DNA of 64,000 nt from Flavobacteriales bacterium (GTDB taxonomy: Bacteria; Bacteroidota; Bacteroidia; NS11-12g; UBA9320): assembly GCA_020635455.1 (NCBI GenBank), contig JACJZT010000003.1:62001-126000 (forward strand), in the 5' to 3' direction. Below are positions 1 to 8,888 of this stretch, piece by piece. Every line of letters begins with the position of its first letter. The stretch's first letter is position 1. A program made the translations under genes and the position numbers. The notes below the pieces were generated by a model that saw nothing but the letters and a program-made list of their open reading frames with translations, was not told the origin of the DNA and did not search any database.

Positions 1-2
1 GG

Positions 3-311
3 ATGGATGCTATAAAAAATTCCTTTCCGATGGGTAGCATGACCGGTGCCCCAAAAATTTCTGCCATGCAGTACATAGAGCAATTTGAAAAATCGGATAG
101 AGAATGGTATTCAGGAGCTCTTGGATATATTGATCCGGAGGGTAATTTTGATTTTAACGTTTTGATCAGGACCATATTTTACGATGAGGCGAGTAAAAAT
201 CTTGCCTATTACGCCGGCGGTGCAATTACCATTGACTCGGTTGCCGAAAAAGAATATGAGGAAATTCTGGTAAAATCAAAGGGGATGCAAAAGACCATTT
301 CTGAATTTTAA
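3..311 (+). CDS. Chorismate-binding enzyme, C-terminal fragment (aminodeoxychorismate or anthranilate synthase component I)
   Basis: The gene enters from the left window edge, so only the last ~100 residues are visible. They carry the signature end of the chorismate-binding fold: PMGSMTGAPK near residue 9, then SGALGYIDPEGNFDFNVLIR and the AGGAITIDS / EYEEILVKSK stretch. Enzymes of this family add ammonia to chorismate to give aminodeoxychorismate (folate pathway) or anthranilate (tryptophan). The visible part does not separate PabB from TrpE; the wording of the motifs leans to PabB. The ATG at position 3 is an internal methionine, not the start. A short AT-rich gap separates it from the next gene. 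Confidence 0.85.
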   Translation: MDAIKNSFPMGSMTGAPKISAMQYIEQFEKSDREWYSGALGYIDPEGNFDFNVLIRTIFYDEASKNLAYYAGGAITIDSVAEKEYEEILVKSKGMQKTISEF

Positions 312-377
312 ATACCCCTAAAAGTTAATCAGAAACCATTGTTGCAATATCAAAAATACTGTTGTTAAATTTGCCTT

Positions 378-1337
378 ATGAATTCCGCTCTGAACATTCC
401 ACTCCTTGATCTAAACGAATTTATCGGTGATGACAAAACGCTGAAAGGCAATTTTGTAGATAAACTTGGAAAAGCTTATGAAGAAATAGGTTTTATAGCT
501 TTAAAAAATCACGGCCTTACCGATGAAATGGTTGATAAAATATACGAGCAATCCAGATTGTTTTTCAGCCTGCCTGATAACATTAAAAAGAAATATGAGA
601 TCGAAGGATTAGCAGGTCAGAGAGGTTATACCTCCTTTGGTGTGGAACATTCCAAAGGGTCCAAAGTTGGTGACCTGAAGGAATTCTGGCATTTTGGCCA
701 GGAGGTTTTGGATGGAGACCCAATTAAAAGTGAATATCCCGAAAATGTACACGTAGATGAATTACCCGAATTCTTTACAACCGGCATACAGGTTTATAAG
801 GCATTGGAAGAAACCGGAAAACAAGTTTTGCGGGCAATTGCCATATATTTAGGTTTGGAAGAATTGTATTTCGATAACCGAATAAAAAACGGCAACAGTA
901 TCCTTAGACCCATTCATTACGGCCCGATACTCGATCATCCCAAAAATGCTGTCAGAGCCGGAGAACATGAAGATATTAACCTGATCACTCTGCTGATGGG
1001 TGCCAGCTCAGATGGACTGGAGATCCTCAACAAATCGGGAGTTTGGGTGGCAGTTACGGCCTTGCCCGAACATATTGTTATTAATGTTGGAGACATGCTT
1101 GAACGTTTAACCAATAATAAGCTGCGGTCGACCACCCATAGGGTTGTTAATCCACCTCAGGACAAATGGCACGAAGCACGGTATTCTATTCCATTTTTCC
1201 TGCACCCGCGATCGGAAGTGAGCCTTGCCTGTTTACCACAATGCATCGATGCCGACCACCCGAAGTTATACGATGACAAAACAGCCGGTGAATTCTTAAA
1301 CGAAAGACTTGAAGAGATCGGTTTGTTGAAAAAGTAG
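378..1337 (+). CDS. 2-oxoglutarate/Fe(II)-dependent oxygenase, isopenicillin-N-synthase-like family
   Basis: A 319-residue soluble oxygenase with the two-domain DIOX_N plus 2OG-FeII_Oxy layout. The N-terminal half has IGFIALKNHGL (residues ~37-47), typical of the DIOX_N module. The iron site is readable as H197-x-D199 (GEHEDIN) and H254 (STTHRVVNP), and the 2-oxoglutarate-binding R-x-S is R268-Y-S270. Proteins like this hydroxylate or desaturate small molecules; the substrate cannot be read from sequence. It runs convergent to dapF, 10 nt from the dapF stop. Family assignment is firm, substrate unknown. Confidence 0.9.
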   Translation: MNSALNIPLLDLNEFIGDDKTLKGNFVDKLGKAYEEIGFIALKNHGLTDEMVDKIYEQSRLFFSLPDNIKKKYEIEGLAGQRGYTSFGVEHSKGSKVGDLKEFWHFGQEVLDGDPIKSEYPENVHVDELPEFFTTGIQVYKALEETGKQVLRAIAIYLGLEELYFDNRIKNGNSILRPIHYGPILDHPKNAVRAGEHEDINLITLLMGASSDGLEILNKSGVWVAVTALPEHIVINVGDMLERLTNNKLRSTTHRVVNPPQDKWHEARYSIPFFLHPRSEVSLACLPQCIDADHPKLYDDKTAGEFLNERLEEIGLLKK

Positions 1338-1347
1338 TGCTTTGGGG

Positions 1348-2148
1348 TTAAATCTCACCCTTAAAAACAAACTCAGCCGGGCCGGTGAGATATACATCCT
1401 GATAAGAGTCATTGAACTTGAACTGAACAGATAATTCGCCTCCCTGAGTTTTTACTCGGACATTATGCATTCCGTGTTGCTTATTGAACCTTGCGTGGTA
1501 AGCAAGTGCAGATGCAGTAACTCCAGTTCCGCAGCTAAGGGTTTCATCTTCCACCCCGCGCTCATAGGTCCTTATCTGAATTTCGTCCGGTGCCAGCACT
1601 TTAATAAAATTAATGTTTATTCCTTCTTCAGCGAACGTTTTACTGAATCGGATTCCTGAACCCAATTCCTTTACATTCAAATTGGCGGGATCAAGGTTAT
1701 CTGAAAGAAAAATAAGCATATGAGGCGATCCGGTATCTAAAAAATCATGCCCGGAATTTGGAAGTTGCGTTAAATCAAATGAATATTTTAATGCAGCGGG
1801 CTGATTCATAGAAAGGCGAATTTCATCTTTGGAGATTATGGCCGTATGAGGTCCGTCGGTAGAATAAAAATCGGCTGAATCTGCTGAAATAATATTCGAA
1901 TCCAATGCAAAACGCACAGCACAACGGCTCCCGTTTCCGCAAAAACTCATGCTTCCGTCGGGATTGTAAAAAACCATCTTAAAATCCTTGTCCTCGGATG
2001 GTTCAAGAATTATCAGTCCATCTGAACCTATTCCAAAATGCCGGTCACATAGTTTTTGAGCGAGGTGGCTATCGTGCTTAAGTACACGATCCATATTGTT
2101 CAGAACAATAAAATCGTTACCGGTTCCCTGATATTTAGAAAAGTACAT
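1348..2148 (-). CDS. dapF: Diaminopimelate epimerase
   Basis: Interconverts LL- and meso-diaminopimelate, supplying meso-DAP for peptidoglycan and the last precursor of lysine. The 266-residue protein has the two catalytic cysteines in their hallmark contexts: C70 in SFCGNGSRC and C206 in LSCGTGVTA. The start ATG lies directly after the stop codon of the upstream acidic membrane protein with no gap, so it is probably the third gene of the sigma/anti-sigma operon read leftwards from about 4360. Length and motifs are normal for the family. Confidence 0.96.
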   Translation of the reverse strand: MYFSKYQGTGNDFIVLNNMDRVLKHDSHLAQKLCDRHFGIGSDGLIILEPSEDKDFKMVFYNPDGSMSFCGNGSRCAVRFALDSNIISADSADFYSTDGPHTAIISKDEIRLSMNQPAALKYSFDLTQLPNSGHDFLDTGSPHMLIFLSDNLDPANLNVKELGSGIRFSKTFAEEGININFIKVLAPDEIQIRTYERGVEDETLSCGTGVTASALAYHARFNKQHGMHNVRVKTQGGELSVQFKFNDSYQDVYLTGPAEFVFKGEI

Positions 2149-3756
2149 TTATTTGATCTCAAGCAACTTAAGAATGTCTGTATTGCTTACCTTTTTGTAG
2201 TGTTCAAAGTTGCCTGTTTTTGCAAGACGGTACACAAGGCCGGACCTTCTCATATATAGAATGTCATCGACAAAATTAAGGCTTACATTATCTGTTGGTT
2301 TCACATCAAACAACTGCACCGTATTGTCTTCAAATTTATAACCATCAAAACCCACAGCAGAGATCCAATATTGCACTTTAATATTTTGCCCTGATTTTTT
2401 GATGAAGGGCAACACAGTACTTCCCTTCTCTCCGTTTCCGGTACTTACCCTGTTATTGTCATTACCGGTAAAATCATCTCCTACAGTTTCATATTTAGGA
2501 GCCATGTAAAAGGTTTCCTTAACTAATTTATCCGTTTCCATTTCAGCTGAATCGGAGCTGTTATCCTGTACAACATCGTTGGATGAATTGTCAAGAGTGT
2601 CGGGTGTTACAAGATTCTGATCCACAACAACCGGTATATCTTCTTCTTTTGGAGTATCTGTTTTTACGGGTTGTTTAACCACCGGTGTTTCCGAAGAATC
2701 CGATATGACTTCGTGGTTAGCCAATTTAGAGCTGGGAAGGTAGTATCCAAATATATAATACATTAAAAAACCGGCGAACAATACTGCTGCGGCAGCGTAA
2801 TACCAATTATTCGAATTGATCCGGAACTTATTACCGGATGGCTTAATAGTCTCATTCAATTCAGGAGGTGTTCGGTAGGTGTTCTCAAAACTTCCCGAAA
2901 GGTGTGTTACTTTTGGCTTGAATGGTTCTTCTGTTACCGTTTTATCGACCTTCTCTCCGGTATCTTCTTCCGCAAGGTCGATCATTTCCTCATCTTCCTC
3001 TACTTCCATATCCTCTTCCTCGTTCTTAGGCTCCTCAGCTTTTTCATTGCGAATGGCCTCAGGCTGAATCTTTTGGTCTTTCAGGATCTTATCTGAATCC
3101 ATGTCGGTTGAGGTTCCCTTATTTTCCTCCTCGGACAGGACGTTCTCCCTGGTATCATCCTCTGCCGAAGCTTCAACTTCGGGGCTTTCACTCTGTTCCC
3201 CTGAACTCTCAACCGAATCTTCCTCATTCTGAACTTCCGGCTTATTTTTATTATCCTGAGATCCGTCATCCGTAACAGCATTCTTTTCCACCTCAGTTTC
3301 CGAAATTATTTCGGGCTTTGTTTTTGCACCATCATCGCTCTTATCCGAATTCAGGGTCTCCTTCTCCTCTTTGGTTATATCTTCTTTCTGAGCAAATGAG
3401 GACCTTCTTTCATCCTCAACAGGTTTTAAAGGTTGAATGTTGAGATCAAGATCTGTACCGGGTGGTACAACTTTCTTCATGATGGGTTTTATCTTAAGAG
3501 CATCGTCAACATCATCAACTACCTCCTTTACTTCATCGCTAATTGCAGCAGGAGGGATCTCTCCCTTGAGAACCGACCTGAGGTATTCGATACGGGCCAG
3601 TTTAATACCTTCCACAATGGCTCTATGCGACTCAACTTCCTTAGCGAATTCAGGCTCCTGCCGTACTTTGGTCTTAAACTCGTCGAGTGCAAGTCCTGTT
3701 AATTCTCCTCTGAAATATTTGTCGATTAAGTAAAGTCTGTCAATTTCCTTTTTCAT
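2149..3756 (-). CDS. Acidic single-pass membrane protein, probable anti-sigma-type partner of the adjacent ECF factor
   Basis: 535 residues, not a recognised named family. Residues ~1-65 are a helical cytoplasmic N-terminus (KYFRGELTGLALDEFKTKV) of the kind seen in Bacteroidota anti-sigma/FecR-like or zinc-finger-less regulators. Residues ~115-280 are extremely Glu/Asp/Lys/Ser-rich and look disordered. One transmembrane helix sits at ~318-340 (YYAAAAVLFAGFLMYYIF), followed by a ~190-residue extracytoplasmic tail with a Thr/Pro/Asp linker and a compact C-terminal part (~460-535). It starts 5 nt after the ECF sigma gene, which argues for sigma-factor control, but no canonical anti-sigma motif was seen, so the function is inference. 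Confidence 0.6.
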   Translation of the reverse strand: MKKEIDRLYLIDKYFRGELTGLALDEFKTKVRQEPEFAKEVESHRAIVEGIKLARIEYLRSVLKGEIPPAAISDEVKEVVDDVDDALKIKPIMKKVVPPGTDLDLNIQPLKPVEDERRSSFAQKEDITKEEKETLNSDKSDDGAKTKPEIISETEVEKNAVTDDGSQDNKNKPEVQNEEDSVESSGEQSESPEVEASAEDDTRENVLSEEENKGTSTDMDSDKILKDQKIQPEAIRNEKAEEPKNEEEDMEVEEDEEMIDLAEEDTGEKVDKTVTEEPFKPKVTHLSGSFENTYRTPPELNETIKPSGNKFRINSNNWYYAAAAVLFAGFLMYYIFGYYLPSSKLANHEVISDSSETPVVKQPVKTDTPKEEDIPVVVDQNLVTPDTLDNSSNDVVQDNSSDSAEMETDKLVKETFYMAPKYETVGDDFTGNDNNRVSTGNGEKGSTVLPFIKKSGQNIKVQYWISAVGFDGYKFEDNTVQLFDVKPTDNVSLNFVDDILYMRRSGLVYRLAKTGNFEHYKKVSNTDILKLLEIK

Positions 3757-3761
3757 TATGG

Positions 3762-4325
3762 TTAAATAAAATCATCCTTTTGAAAATGCTCTTTTACATC
3801 GTTTTCAAGTTTCTTAAAACATTGGTACTTCTTTGATTTAACAGTGTCAGAATTGGCAAATCCCATTTGTTTGGCAATGGTGTTCATATCCATCCCGTCA
3901 AAATAGAAGAACATCAGCAATCTCCGGCAGGTTTCATCTAGTCGGTTTACATAATCCCTTACAATTTTCACGTCGTACATTAAAGGTGTTTCATCTGCCT
4001 TAAAGTTCTCGTTCATGGTTTCATCCACAACCTTGAACTTCGATTTCTTTCTCAATTGCTTATACCATTGATTCTTAGCAATTGAAAACACATAGGTACT
4101 TAACTTAACATTGAGCAGAAAATCGGGTTTGGCAACATTTTGCCATACAGCAATGATGGTTTCCTGCAAAACATCTTCTGCTTCGTCAATGGTCCCATTG
4201 TTTTTCAAGACATGTTTTTTCACAGCGCCAATATTTTGCTTGTACAAAGTCAATAGTGCCTTTTCATTGCCAATTTTGATCTGATTTACTAGTTCACTGT
4301 CAGAGCTAAATCCTAATCCGAACAT
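3762..4325 (-). CDS. ECF-type RNA polymerase sigma-70 family factor
   Basis: 187 residues with the two conserved parts of an extracytoplasmic-function sigma factor. Region 2 spans ~25-95 (EAEDVLQETIIAVWQN and the STYVFSIAKNQWYKQLRKK stretch). Region 4 spans ~125-175 (LDETCRRLLMFFYFDGMDMNTIAKQMGF...SDTVKSKKYQCFKKL), a helix-turn-helix that reads the -35 element. First gene of an operon with the acidic membrane protein and dapF. A -7 box TACCTTTG (minus strand, 4361-4354) lies 28 nt before the ATG. Confidence 0.92.
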   Translation of the reverse strand: MFGLGFSSDSELVNQIKIGNEKALLTLYKQNIGAVKKHVLKNNGTIDEAEDVLQETIIAVWQNVAKPDFLLNVKLSTYVFSIAKNQWYKQLRKKSKFKVVDETMNENFKADETPLMYDVKIVRDYVNRLDETCRRLLMFFYFDGMDMNTIAKQMGFANSDTVKSKKYQCFKKLENDVKEHFQKDDFI

Positions 4326-4353
4326 TTATAGATGGTTTATATCGATTCATCGA

Positions 4354-4361
4354 CAAAGGTA
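4354..4361 (-). promoter_or_regulatory. -7 promoter box of the ECF sigma operon
   Basis: TACCTTTG on the minus strand matches the Bacteroidota -7 consensus TAnnTTTG and lies 28 nt upstream of the sigma-factor ATG. No clear -33 TTG at the usual spacing was seen. Confidence 0.55.
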
Positions 4362-4514
4362 AATGAAGATATAACAAAATGAGAAATAATTTCGTTTTTA
4401 AGCTATGAACATGTCAATTATATTAATCATTCAGGCCAATTCGTACAAAACGGTCATGAACACATTTGGCATAAAATTTGTAAATGATTTAATTGTTAAT
4501 CCAATTCAATAACT

Positions 4515-5987
4515 ATGACTAAAATGAACATTAAAAAGATCCTAATTGTATTTTTTATTGCGTTTGCAGGTGGATTGGCCGCCTTAAGTATTCATCAGTA
4601 TTTTAAAAAGGAAAGTCACCATTCGATCTCCGAGATTCAGCAGGCTTATGCCACATCCGGACTTGCTGTGAACTCGATTCCTGACATCAATTTTGTTGAA
4701 GTGGCAGGAAAGTCGGTTCACACGGTGGTGCATATCAAAACGACCTTTGGGAACAAAACGGCTGAAAAACAAAAAGACATTGATCCCAACAACTTCGATC
4801 CGTTTGATTTCTTCAGGGAACACCCTATGCCGTATGGCCCATCTCAGGCATCGGGCTCCGGTGTGATCCTAACACCGGATGGATACATCGCCACCAACAA
4901 CCATGTTGTTGAGAACGCATCAAAGGTAGAAGTAATTCTGAATGACAAAAGAAGTTATATCGCTGAGATAATTGGTACAGACCCGGAAACCGATCTTGCC
5001 TTGCTGAAGATCGAAGAATCTGAATTGCCTTTTCTGGTATTTGGAAATTCGGATAACATAAAAGTCGGAGAATGGGTAATAGCAGTGGGAAATCCTATGA
5101 ATCTTACGTCTACCGTAACCGCGGGAATAATAAGTGCCAAAGGAAGGAACATCAATCTTTTAAGACAGAATTCGGAATATGCAATTGAAAATTTCATTCA
5201 GACCGATGCTGCAGTGAATCCCGGAAACAGTGGAGGTGCGCTGGTAAATGTAAGCGGAGAATTAATAGGTATAAATACAGCCATCGCTTCTCAAACCGGC
5301 AGCTATACAGGATATTCCTTTGCCATCCCGGTAAACATCGTAAAGAAAATACTCGACGACCTAAAGAAATACGGCGAAGTAAAGAGGGCAATTTTGGGAG
5401 TTCGTATTCAGGACATAACCGCTGAACTTGCCGAATCCGAAAACATAAAGGAAATGAAGGGTGTATTTGTTCCGGATGTAATGGATGGCAGTGCAGCTGA
5501 TAAAGGCGGGATCAAAAAAGGCGATATTATTTTAAAGATAAATGAAGTAGAGGTTAACTCATCTTCAAACCTTCAGGAACAAATCAGTAAATACTATCCG
5601 GGTGAAAAAATCAAGGTAACGATCAACAGAAAAGGAAGCACGAAGGTATTGGACATAACCTTACTTTCAAAGGAAGGTAAGTCGGAGATCAGCAAAACTT
5701 CGGTAGCAGAAAGTAAGGCTTCATTGGGAGCAACGTTTGTAAATCTCACCAAAGAAGACAAAGAAAAGTATAAGGTTTCAAACGGCGTAAAAATCAAGAA
5801 ACTAGGTAAAAGTCCCCTTAAGGACAAGGGGATTCCTGAAGGTTTCATCATAACTTCCATAAACAAAAAACCGGTTTACACCATTTCTGATGCAAAATCC
5901 ATATTGGATGATGCGAAAGGTTCTGTTCTGATAGACGGTGTTATGCCGGATGGCAGTAAAGATGCGTTCGCTATAAGAGTAGACTGA
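4515..5987 (+). CDS. degP: HtrA/DegP-family periplasmic serine protease
   Basis: 490-residue trypsin-fold protease with two PDZ domains; such enzymes degrade or refold damaged envelope proteins. An N-terminal hydrophobic segment (~7-25) serves as signal or anchor. The catalytic triad reads H130 (ATNNHVV), D160 (DPETDLALLKI) and S239 (NPGNSGGAL). PDZ1 covers ~290-385, beginning around ILGVRIQD, and PDZ2 ~405-490. A second ATG three codons in (4524) is an alternative start. The gene is monocistronic and ends in a strong palindromic terminator. Confidence 0.96.
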   Translation: MTKMNIKKILIVFFIAFAGGLAALSIHQYFKKESHHSISEIQQAYATSGLAVNSIPDINFVEVAGKSVHTVVHIKTTFGNKTAEKQKDIDPNNFDPFDFFREHPMPYGPSQASGSGVILTPDGYIATNNHVVENASKVEVILNDKRSYIAEIIGTDPETDLALLKIEESELPFLVFGNSDNIKVGEWVIAVGNPMNLTSTVTAGIISAKGRNINLLRQNSEYAIENFIQTDAAVNPGNSGGALVNVSGELIGINTAIASQTGSYTGYSFAIPVNIVKKILDDLKKYGEVKRAILGVRIQDITAELAESENIKEMKGVFVPDVMDGSAADKGGIKKGDIILKINEVEVNSSSNLQEQISKYYPGEKIKVTINRKGSTKVLDITLLSKEGKSEISKTSVAESKASLGATFVNLTKEDKEKYKVSNGVKIKKLGKSPLKDKGIPEGFIITSINKKPVYTISDAKSILDDAKGSVLIDGVMPDGSKDAFAIRVD

Positions 5988-6008
5988 TTATTTATATTTT
6001 TATTTTTT

Positions 6009-6040
6009 AAAAGGAGGCAAAATATTTTGCCTCCTTTTTT
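6009..6040 (+). terminator. Rho-independent terminator after degP
   Basis: A perfect 15-bp inverted repeat (6009-6023 against 6024-6038) around GGAGGC/GCCTCC, followed by T residues. The A-run on the left side would allow it to work in both directions. Confidence 0.9.
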
Positions 6041-6144
6041 ATTTTACTATCCTTAAAGGATCCAATACCTGAACTTTAAATTCATTTCAAAGGATTCCAT
6101 ACCAATAGAGTATTAACACACTAAAGAAAACTTAAGATTTTTTT

Positions 6145-6152
6145 TATCTTTG
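6145..6152 (+). promoter_or_regulatory. -7 promoter box of the copper/heavy-metal locus
   Basis: TATCTTTG matches TAnnTTTG and sits 13 nt before the TTG start of the 144-residue Cys protein. This leaves only a short leader and supports that non-ATG start. Confidence 0.65.
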
Positions 6153-6165
6153 TTAAAAATAAATC

Positions 6166-6600
6166 TTGAACTCAAAGCTGAAAAGAAGAGGTTATTTACT
6201 GATCTGCCTTTGGCAGAGTTTCTTTATTCTTTTTTGTTTTAATGGTTTACCAATAGAGGTTCACTTTTGCAAAGGTGAAATTATTAGTGTCGGAATATTC
6301 CGGTCAGCCAATAAGTGCAAAAATGCCACGATGTTCATACCCACGGATAATCAGGAGGGAACTACTTTTAAAAAGGCTTCTTGTTGTCGGGATCAGCAGT
6401 TTTTTAACCACATTGAAGAGGCCACAAATGCGGGTAATTTTCTTGTAAAAACAAATCCTGTTTCTTTATTTTACCTTACACCTCAAACCCTTTGTAAATG
6501 CCTTGAGGAACTTGAAACTGTGAATTCAACCCAAGGGTATTCTGACCCCCCACCTTTAATAAGAGACCTCAATATTCTTCACGGAAACTTCCTGATTTAA
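6166..6600 (+). CDS. HYC_CC_PP-like small Cys-rich envelope protein
   Basis: 144 residues with an N-terminal hydrophobic helix (~10-27), then H33-F-C35-K-G-E, C51, a C73-C74 pair and a late DPPP stretch. This is the spacing of the Bacteroidota HYC_CC_PP family, small exported proteins usually found beside copper or heavy-metal genes. The start is TTG at 6166: no in-frame ATG exists before residue ~56, and a -7 box sits 13 nt upstream. Downstream lie a metal-binding lipoprotein and an MbnP/peroxidase set, so a role in copper handling is inferred. Biochemical function is unknown. Confidence 0.7.
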   Translation: MNSKLKRRGYLLICLWQSFFILFCFNGLPIEVHFCKGEIISVGIFRSANKCKNATMFIPTDNQEGTTFKKASCCRDQQFFNHIEEATNAGNFLVKTNPVSLFYLTPQTLCKCLEELETVNSTQGYSDPPPLIRDLNILHGNFLI

Positions 6601-6682
6601 AAACCAATCCTTGCCCGGTTTGATCCCCAATTCCTCAGGGGATATTTTCACATTTTTCCAATATTAAATAAAGAATTTATAA

Positions 6683-6895
6683 ATGAATTTAATAAAAATA
6701 AGCATCTGTTCAACATTACTTTTCACTTCGGTGGCCTCGTGCACCTTTGATTCGAATTCAGAAGTAGGTGACAAAAATTCAAAAGAATATACTTCTGCAT
6801 ATGTATGCCCCATGCACTGTGAAGGAAGTGGCAGCGATACTGCCGGACAGTGTCAGGTTTGTGGAATGGATTACGTAAAAAACAACACTAAATAA
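6683..6895 (+). CDS. Heavy-metal-binding-domain lipoprotein
   Basis: 70-residue lipoprotein: signal peptide with lipobox ending at C20 (SVASC), then a single small metal-binding module. The ligands are plain to see: C42-P-M-H45-C46 and C57-x-x-C60-G-M62. This is the YVCPMH...CGM pattern found in CusB/CopA-associated heavy-metal-binding domains that bind copper or silver. It lies 8 nt upstream of the MbnP-like gene, so the two are probably co-transcribed. Metal identity is inferred from the family. Confidence 0.85.
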   Translation: MNLIKISICSTLLFTSVASCTFDSNSEVGDKNSKEYTSAYVCPMHCEGSGSDTAGQCQVCGMDYVKNNTK

Positions 6896-6903
6896 ACAAT
6901 AGG

Positions 6904-7863
6904 ATGAAAAAAATAATTACTTCAGTTTTGGCAATCTTTATGGTATCACTGTGCTACTCACAAAAAGTGCGCTTAACCATAAATCACAAGTTAGGAGCCG
7001 ACGATTTTGCATTTAACCAGACCGCGATGAACGATCTGAATCAACAACTAAAATTTTCCCGTCTTGAATATTATATTTCCGGGATCAGTATTATGCACGA
7101 TGGAGGAATGGAGACAAAACTTCCTGAAACCTATATTCTCGCAAATGCTGAAAAACAAGACACCTTTTTGCTGGGTGAATTTAGCATTACTACTATTGAG
7201 ACCATCAATTTCTCCATTGGAGTAGACCCCTTAGTCAATAATGGAGACCCTGCACAATGGCCAAACGATCATCCTTTGGCTCCCAAGTCGCCTTCAATGC
7301 ATTGGGGATGGGCAGCCGGCTATCGCTTTGTTGCAATTGAAGCAAAATCGGGCGACAATTTTGCATTTGATTTTCAAATCCATGCTTTAGGAAATAAAAA
7401 TTACTTCAAACAATCCATACCTATGACCGGTTCAGTCTCGAATGGTGAACTTGTAATAAGCCTTAATGCAGATTATTTAAAAGCCATTAAAGGCATGGAT
7501 ATTAGCTCAGGACTGGTTGAGCATAGTGAAAACAATGAGGCTATGACATGTCTGAAGTTATTTCACACAAGTGTTTTTACCAATCAGTCGGGCGAAGGAA
7601 ATACTCTTTCTGTAAAATCTCCGGGTAAAGAAACGTATTCTTTGATTTACCCGAATCCATCAAACGGTCATTTTACAATTTCGATGAGTGATAAAAAACT
7701 AACAGGATCTAAAGCAACGGTTACCAATTTGTTGGGTGAGACCATTCTCGAATTTCCGGTAATTTCAGAAAACCAGGAATTTTATCTCGAAAATACAGGC
7801 ATATATTTCCTTACCCTTTCAAACTCAGAATTCAACAGATCAGAAAAAATAATTGTTAATTGA
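6904..7863 (+). CDS. MbnP-like (copper-binding family) protein with T9SS type A sorting domain
   Basis: 319 residues. Signal peptide 1-19 (CYSQ), then a domain (~21-225) resembling MbnP: INHKLG, FSRLEYYISGI, a W119-P-N-D-H stretch, and the motif M132-H-W134-G-W136-x3-Y-R-F. In characterised MbnP proteins a partner di-heme MbnH oxidises a Trp to kynurenine, creating a copper site; W134 and W136 are candidates here by inference. Residues ~245-319 form a T9SS sorting domain (IYPNPSNGHF ... ENTGIYFLTLSN), so the protein is predicted to be exported across the outer membrane. Its TGA overlaps the TTG start of the first peroxidase. Confidence 0.82.
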   Translation: MKKIITSVLAIFMVSLCYSQKVRLTINHKLGADDFAFNQTAMNDLNQQLKFSRLEYYISGISIMHDGGMETKLPETYILANAEKQDTFLLGEFSITTIETINFSIGVDPLVNNGDPAQWPNDHPLAPKSPSMHWGWAAGYRFVAIEAKSGDNFAFDFQIHALGNKNYFKQSIPMTGSVSNGELVISLNADYLKAIKGMDISSGLVEHSENNEAMTCLKLFHTSVFTNQSGEGNTLSVKSPGKETYSLIYPNPSNGHFTISMSDKKLTGSKATVTNLLGETILEFPVISENQEFYLENTGIYFLTLSNSEFNRSEKIIVN

Positions 7864-8888
7864 CCAATTTGACTTCAGGCAGATATTTTCTTTTTATAGT
7901 TGTTTGCTTATTGCTAATTGCATGTGAAAAACCCGAATCCGGGGCAATCGGTAGTGAGTCCGGAACCCATCTGCCTGCAGGGTTCCCTGAAATCAAGTAT
8001 CCTGAAGACAATGCGTATTCCAAGGCCCGTTGGGACCTGGGTAAAAAACTGTTTTATGACAAGGTTCTTTCTGCCGACTCGACCCTTAATTGCGGAAGTT
8101 GTCATAAGGCTTCACTGGCCTTTAGTGACAATATTGCTTTTAGTAAAGGTGTATTTGGTAAGGAAGGTACCCGAAATGCACCAACTCTCACAAACATCGC
8201 CCTTCATCCATATTTAACACGGGAAGGTGGAGTTCCGTCGCTTGAGATGCAGGTATTGGTTCCCATTCAGGAACATAATGAATTCGGTTTTAACATTGTT
8301 AAAATTGCCGAACGCCTCAATTCAGACAGCAATTATATCAGGATGAGTATGCTTGCCTATAACAGAGCTCCCGACCCGTTTGTGATCACAAGGGCCATAG
8401 CCAATTTTGAACGAACTCTTGTGAGTGGTAACAGCGCTTACGATAAATACACATATCTAAAGGATAATACTGCACTTTCAAAAAATGAAATTAAAGGAAT
8501 GAAACTATTCTTCAGCGAAAAAACAAATTGCTTCCAATGTCATGGTGGTTACAATTTTTCCGACTACGCGTTTGAAAATAACGGGCTTTATGAAACCTAT
8601 AAGGATATAGGAAGAATGCGATTAACAGGAGATCCAAAGGATGAAGCTTTGTTCAAAGTTCCCACCCTGAGGAACATTTACTTTACTGCACCTTATATGC
8701 ACGATGGTTCCATCGAAACTTTAATGGACGTGGTGGAACACTATAACTCCGGAGGTAAAAATCATCCACATAAAAGCAAACTTATCAAACCCCTTAACTT
8801 AAACCAAACTGAGAAAATTCAACTGGTAGACTTTCTGAATAGTTTATCGGATTATGAATTTATAAGTAATGAAAAACACAAGCCGTAA
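7860..8888 (+). CDS. Di-heme cytochrome-c peroxidase / MbnH-MauG-like lipoprotein (first paralogue)
   Basis: 342 residues, lipoprotein signal with C22 (LLLIAC). Two haem c sites: C78-G-S-C81-H82 and C224-F-Q-C227-H228. The C-terminal KVPTLRNIYFTAPYMHDGS motif supplies the usual distal Met/His region. At the place where bacterial CCP/MauG proteins carry the inter-haem Trp in FWDGR, this copy reads LTREGG (R121), so the bridging Trp appears lost. The gene starts at TTG 7860, overlapping the MbnP stop by 4 nt, which implies translational coupling. Probable partner enzyme of the MbnP-like protein, though its altered site makes the exact chemistry uncertain. Confidence 0.88.
   Translation: MTNLTSGRYFLFIVVCLLLIACEKPESGAIGSESGTHLPAGFPEIKYPEDNAYSKARWDLGKKLFYDKVLSADSTLNCGSCHKASLAFSDNIAFSKGVFGKEGTRNAPTLTNIALHPYLTREGGVPSLEMQVLVPIQEHNEFGFNIVKIAERLNSDSNYIRMSMLAYNRAPDPFVITRAIANFERTLVSGNSAYDKYTYLKDNTALSKNEIKGMKLFFSEKTNCFQCHGGYNFSDYAFENNGLYETYKDIGRMRLTGDPKDEALFKVPTLRNIYFTAPYMHDGSIETLMDVVEHYNSGGKNHPHKSKLIKPLNLNQTEKIQLVDFLNSLSDYEFISNEKHKP

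Noticed and set aside
3433..3733. Two overlapping plus-strand frames of ~90-98 codons
   Set aside because: Antisense to the start of the acidic membrane protein, whose reading frame has clear domain structure.
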